DNA from: an uncultured Pseudomonas sp.
GTDB taxonomy: Bacteria; Pseudomonadota; Gammaproteobacteria; Pseudomonadales; Pseudomonadaceae
DNA: 18,247 nt
Reading direction: 5' to 3'
NCBI RefSeq assembly: GCF_946885885.1
Contig: NZ_CAMPHN010000086.1
Coordinates: 1-18,247, forward strand
Shown: positions 16,147 through 18,247 of the stretch, piece after piece
Layout: each line of letters begins with the position of its first letter
How positions within the stretch are numbered: the stretch's first letter is position 1
Program-made: the position numbers and the translations under genes
The notes under the pieces: model-generated
Told to the model about the DNA's origin: nothing
Seen by the model: only the letters and a program-made list of their open reading frames with translations
The model's database searches: none

Positions 16147-17496
16147 GTGGAAAGCGCTAAACAAGAACAACTGGCGACTCACACCCCAGGGCTAAGACCC
16201 ACAAGTCTGCTCGATCGATTCTTCAAGCTCACCGAACACCGCACCTCGATCAAGACCGAGCTGCTGGCTGGCCTGACGACCTTCGTCACCATGGCCTACA
16301 TCATCTTCGTCAACCCCAACATCATGGCCAATGCCGGCGTCGATCACGGCGCGGCCTTCGTCGCCACCTGCATCGGCGCGGCGCTGGGGTGCTTCCTTAT
16401 GGGGCTGTACGCCAACTGGCCGGTCGGCCTGGCGCCCGGTATGGGCTTGAACGCCTTCTTCACCTACACGGTGGTCGGCGACATGGGCTACAGCTGGCAG
16501 ATCGCCCTGGGCGCGGTGTTCCTCTCCGGCATCCTGTTCATGATCATGAGCCTGTCGCGCATCCGCGAATGGCTGCTCAACAGCATCCCGATGAGCCTGC
16601 GTTTCGCCATGGGCGCCGGGGTCGGTTTGTTCCTCGGCCTGATCGGTCTGAAAACTGCCGGCATCGTCGTCGACAGTCCGGCTACGCTGCTGACCATGGG
16701 GTCGTTCGGCGAACCCAACGCGCTGCTCGCCGCAGTGTGCTTTCTGCTGATCGCGGTACTCAGCCACCGCAATGTGTTCGGTGCCATCCTCTTCAGCATG
16801 CTCGGCGTCACCGCTCTGGGCTGGGCCATGGGCCTGGTCGAATACAACGGCCTGGTATCGATGCCGCCAAGTCTGGCGCCGACTTTCCTGGCCATGGACA
16901 TCACCGGCGCCTTCAACGTGGCGATGGTCAGCGTGATTCTGGCCTTCCTCTTCGTCAATATGTTCGACACCGCCGGCACCCTGATGGGCGTCGCCCACCG
17001 CGCCAACCTGGTCGACGACGACGGCAAGATCAAGGACCTGTCCAAGGCTCTGAAAGCCGACAGTACCTCCAGCGTGATCGGCGCCATGGTCGGTTGCCCG
17101 CCGGTGACCAGCTACGTGGAAAGCGCCTCGGGCGTCGCCGCCGGCGGCCGTACCGGGCTGACCGCGGTCACCGTCGGCCTGCTGTTCCTCGCGGCGATGT
17201 TCTTCGCCCCGTTGGCCGGCATGATCCCCGCCTACGCCACCGCCGGTGCGCTGATCTACGTCGCCATGCTGATGATGAGCGGTATGGCGCATATCGACTG
17301 GAAAGACCATACCGACACCATCCCGGCGATCGTTACCGTGGTGATGATGCCGCTGACCTTCTCCATCGCCAACGGCATCGCCCTGGGCTTCCTGACCTAC
17401 GCCACGTTGAAGCTGCTGACCGGCCAGCGTGACAAGGTTTCGATCAGCCTGTACGTTCTGTGCATTATTTTTATCGCCAAGTTCGCCTTCCTTTAA
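16147..17496 (+). CDS. AzgA/PbuG-type purine base permease (NCS2 superfamily)
   Basis: This 449-residue multi-spanning inner-membrane protein probably imports guanine, hypoxanthine and/or adenine by proton symport. Family hallmarks are TELLAGLTTFVTMAYIIFVNP (about 37-57), WPVGLAPGMGLNAFFTYTVV (91-110), FVNMFDTAGTLMGVAHRA (269-286) with the FDTAGT substrate-site motif, and GCPPVTSYVESASGVAAGGR (316-335). About 12-14 hydrophobic segments are visible, consistent with the NCS2 fold. I chose the GTG start at 16147, with AGGAG (16134-16138) eight bases upstream. Its place beside guanine deaminase and xanthine dehydrogenase favours guanine or hypoxanthine as substrate, but the sequence alone does not settle it. 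A terminator follows. Confidence 0.93.
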   Translation: MESAKQEQLATHTPGLRPTSLLDRFFKLTEHRTSIKTELLAGLTTFVTMAYIIFVNPNIMANAGVDHGAAFVATCIGAALGCFLMGLYANWPVGLAPGMGLNAFFTYTVVGDMGYSWQIALGAVFLSGILFMIMSLSRIREWLLNSIPMSLRFAMGAGVGLFLGLIGLKTAGIVVDSPATLLTMGSFGEPNALLAAVCFLLIAVLSHRNVFGAILFSMLGVTALGWAMGLVEYNGLVSMPPSLAPTFLAMDITGAFNVAMVSVILAFLFVNMFDTAGTLMGVAHRANLVDDDGKIKDLSKALKADSTSSVIGAMVGCPPVTSYVESASGVAAGGRTGLTAVTVGLLFLAAMFFAPLAGMIPAYATAGALIYVAMLMMSGMAHIDWKDHTDTIPAIVTVVMMPLTFSIANGIALGFLTYATLKLLTGQRDKVSISLYVLCIIFIAKFAFL

Positions 17497-17514
17497 GCGA
17501 CCTGGCGACACCCG

Positions 17515-17547
17515 AGCCCCGGCGTTGCAGCGCCGGGGCTTTGCCTT
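17515..17547 (+). terminator. Intrinsic terminator after the purine permease
   Basis: AGCCCCGGCG (17515-17524) and CGCCGGGGCT (17531-17540) form a perfect 10-bp GC-rich stem with a 6-base loop, followed by TTGCCTT. The T-tract is interrupted, but position and stem strength fit a rho-independent terminator. It separates the permease from the exporter gene. Confidence 0.8.
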
Positions 17548-17562
17548 ATCCGGAGAGCCGTA

Positions 17563-18189
17563 ATGAGCCTGGAAACCTGGCTGCTGTTCAGCAGCGCCGC
17601 CCTGATCGTGATTCTGATTCCCGGTCCCCTGTCGCTGCTGATGGTCAGCAACAGCCTGAACTATGGCCTGCGCCGCTCGCTGCCGGCGTTTATCGGCGGC
17701 GTGTCGGCGTCGATCTGCTTGCTCAGCGCTTCGGCCTTGGGGTTGGGTGCATTGCTGCTGGCATCCGAGCAGCTATTCAGCCTGCTGAAAGTCGTCGGCG
17801 CGCTCTATCTGTTCTACCTCGCCTGGCAAAGCTGGCAGGCCTCGCGGCAGGCGAGCCGGCCGGTGAGCGCCGAGGAACTAGCGGTCAACCCGAGTTTTCG
17901 CAGCATGTTCTGGAAGGCCTTTGGCCTCGGCGCCAGCAACCCCAAGGACATCCTGTTTTTCGCTGCATTCCTGCCGCAATTCATCAGCGCCGAACGGCCG
18001 ATGCTCGGCCAGTTGCTGGTGATGATCGCCACCTGGGCAGTGCTCGATCTGAGCTGCAAGCTGTTCTACGGCCTCAGCGCCCGCGGCGCTGCACGCTACC
18101 TGCGCTCAGGCAAAGGTCAGGTGTGGTTTAACCGGGTCAGCGCCGCATTGTTCGGTGGTGCCGGGGCGGCTTCGTTGTTAAGTCGTTAG
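17563..18189 (+). CDS. LysE/RhtB-family amino-acid or small-molecule exporter
   Basis: This 208-residue inner-membrane protein has about six hydrophobic segments. It carries the family signature near the N-terminus, LIPGPLSLLMVSNSLNYGLRRSLPA split over residues 18-42. The second conserved element is NPKDILFFAAFLPQFI (126-141). Family members export amino acids or related metabolites (Lys, Arg, Thr, homoserine), but substrate cannot be read from sequence. A GGAGAG site lies just upstream of the ATG at 17563. The terminator in front of it suggests separate transcription, so a role in purine catabolism is not implied. It is full length. Confidence 0.9.
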   Translation: MSLETWLLFSSAALIVILIPGPLSLLMVSNSLNYGLRRSLPAFIGGVSASICLLSASALGLGALLLASEQLFSLLKVVGALYLFYLAWQSWQASRQASRPVSAEELAVNPSFRSMFWKAFGLGASNPKDILFFAAFLPQFISAERPMLGQLLVMIATWAVLDLSCKLFYGLSARGAARYLRSGKGQVWFNRVSAALFGGAGAASLLSR

Positions 18190-18204
18190 GCCGTTTGATA
18201 CCTC

Positions 18205-18235
18205 GTTGGGCTTCGCAGGCTCAGCACCAACCTAC
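18205..18235. repeat. Second copy of the 31-bp repeat arm (GTTGGGCTTCGC...AACCTAC)
   Basis: These 31 bases are identical to 12882-12912, the right arm of the xdhC-guaD palindrome. No matching left arm is seen between the exporter stop and here, so this is a solo arm or the partner lies beyond the window end. Confidence 0.85.
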
Positions 18236-18247
18236 GTCTGCGGAGTG

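Noticed and set aside
16192..17511. A 439-codon open frame antisense to the purine permease.
   Set aside because: Its product is a Gly/His/Glu/Asp-rich string that mirrors hydrophobic codons on the opposite strand. The permease is clearly the real gene.

Overview
The window reads as core chromosome of a Pseudomonas-type gammaproteobacterium. It is GC-rich with strong G/C third-position bias. The proteins look like Pseudomonas orthologues: an NAD+-dependent ligase with the longer zinc-finger loop usual in that genus, a 1162-residue Smc and ZipA. From memory, the order smc / (GntR gene) / xdhA-xdhB-xdhC-guaD / GntR gene / purine permease is that of the P. aeruginosa purine-catabolism locus. Several intergenic gaps carry the palindromic repeats typical of the genus. 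Species was not assigned.

Layout. Bases 1-191 hold the 3' end of an HU-family DNA-binding protein gene. A 146-bp concentric palindrome (189-334) separates it from a convergent minus-strand group: smc (7343-3855), zipA (3690-2866) and ligA (2762-372), covering chromosome organisation, divisome anchoring and nick sealing. Just upstream of smc, in the same direction, is a short broken remnant of a GntR-type regulator gene (7541-7356). The plus strand then carries xdhA (7907-9346), xdhB (9339-11735), an unannotated proline-rich 43-codon ORF (11819-11950) coupled to xdhC (11947-12792), and guaD (12951-14255). A duplicated block of guaD tail plus intergenic repeat (14181-14705) lies between guaD and a convergent GntR/FCD regulator gene (15509-14739). 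A 637-bp regulatory gap leads to an AzgA/PbuG-type purine permease (16147-17496), a terminator, and a LysE/RhtB-family exporter (17563-18189).

How the genes work together. The permease should import purine bases. Guanine deaminase turns guanine into xanthine, and xanthine dehydrogenase (XdhA FeS/FAD subunit, XdhB molybdopterin subunit, matured by XdhC) oxidises hypoxanthine and xanthine to urate. The intact GntR/FCD protein is the likely local regulator. Two TTGT-N2-ACAA sites lie in the gap between it and the permease, one of them inside a candidate promoter. The xdhA promoter carries a different motif, two TGAC-N6-GTCA sites 23 bp apart; the lost GntR protein encoded next door may once have bound them.

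I see no phage, defence, CRISPR, tRNA or rRNA features. The interest is in regulatory architecture, the coupled small ORF, the decayed regulator and the repeat-driven duplication, rather than in a new multi-gene system.
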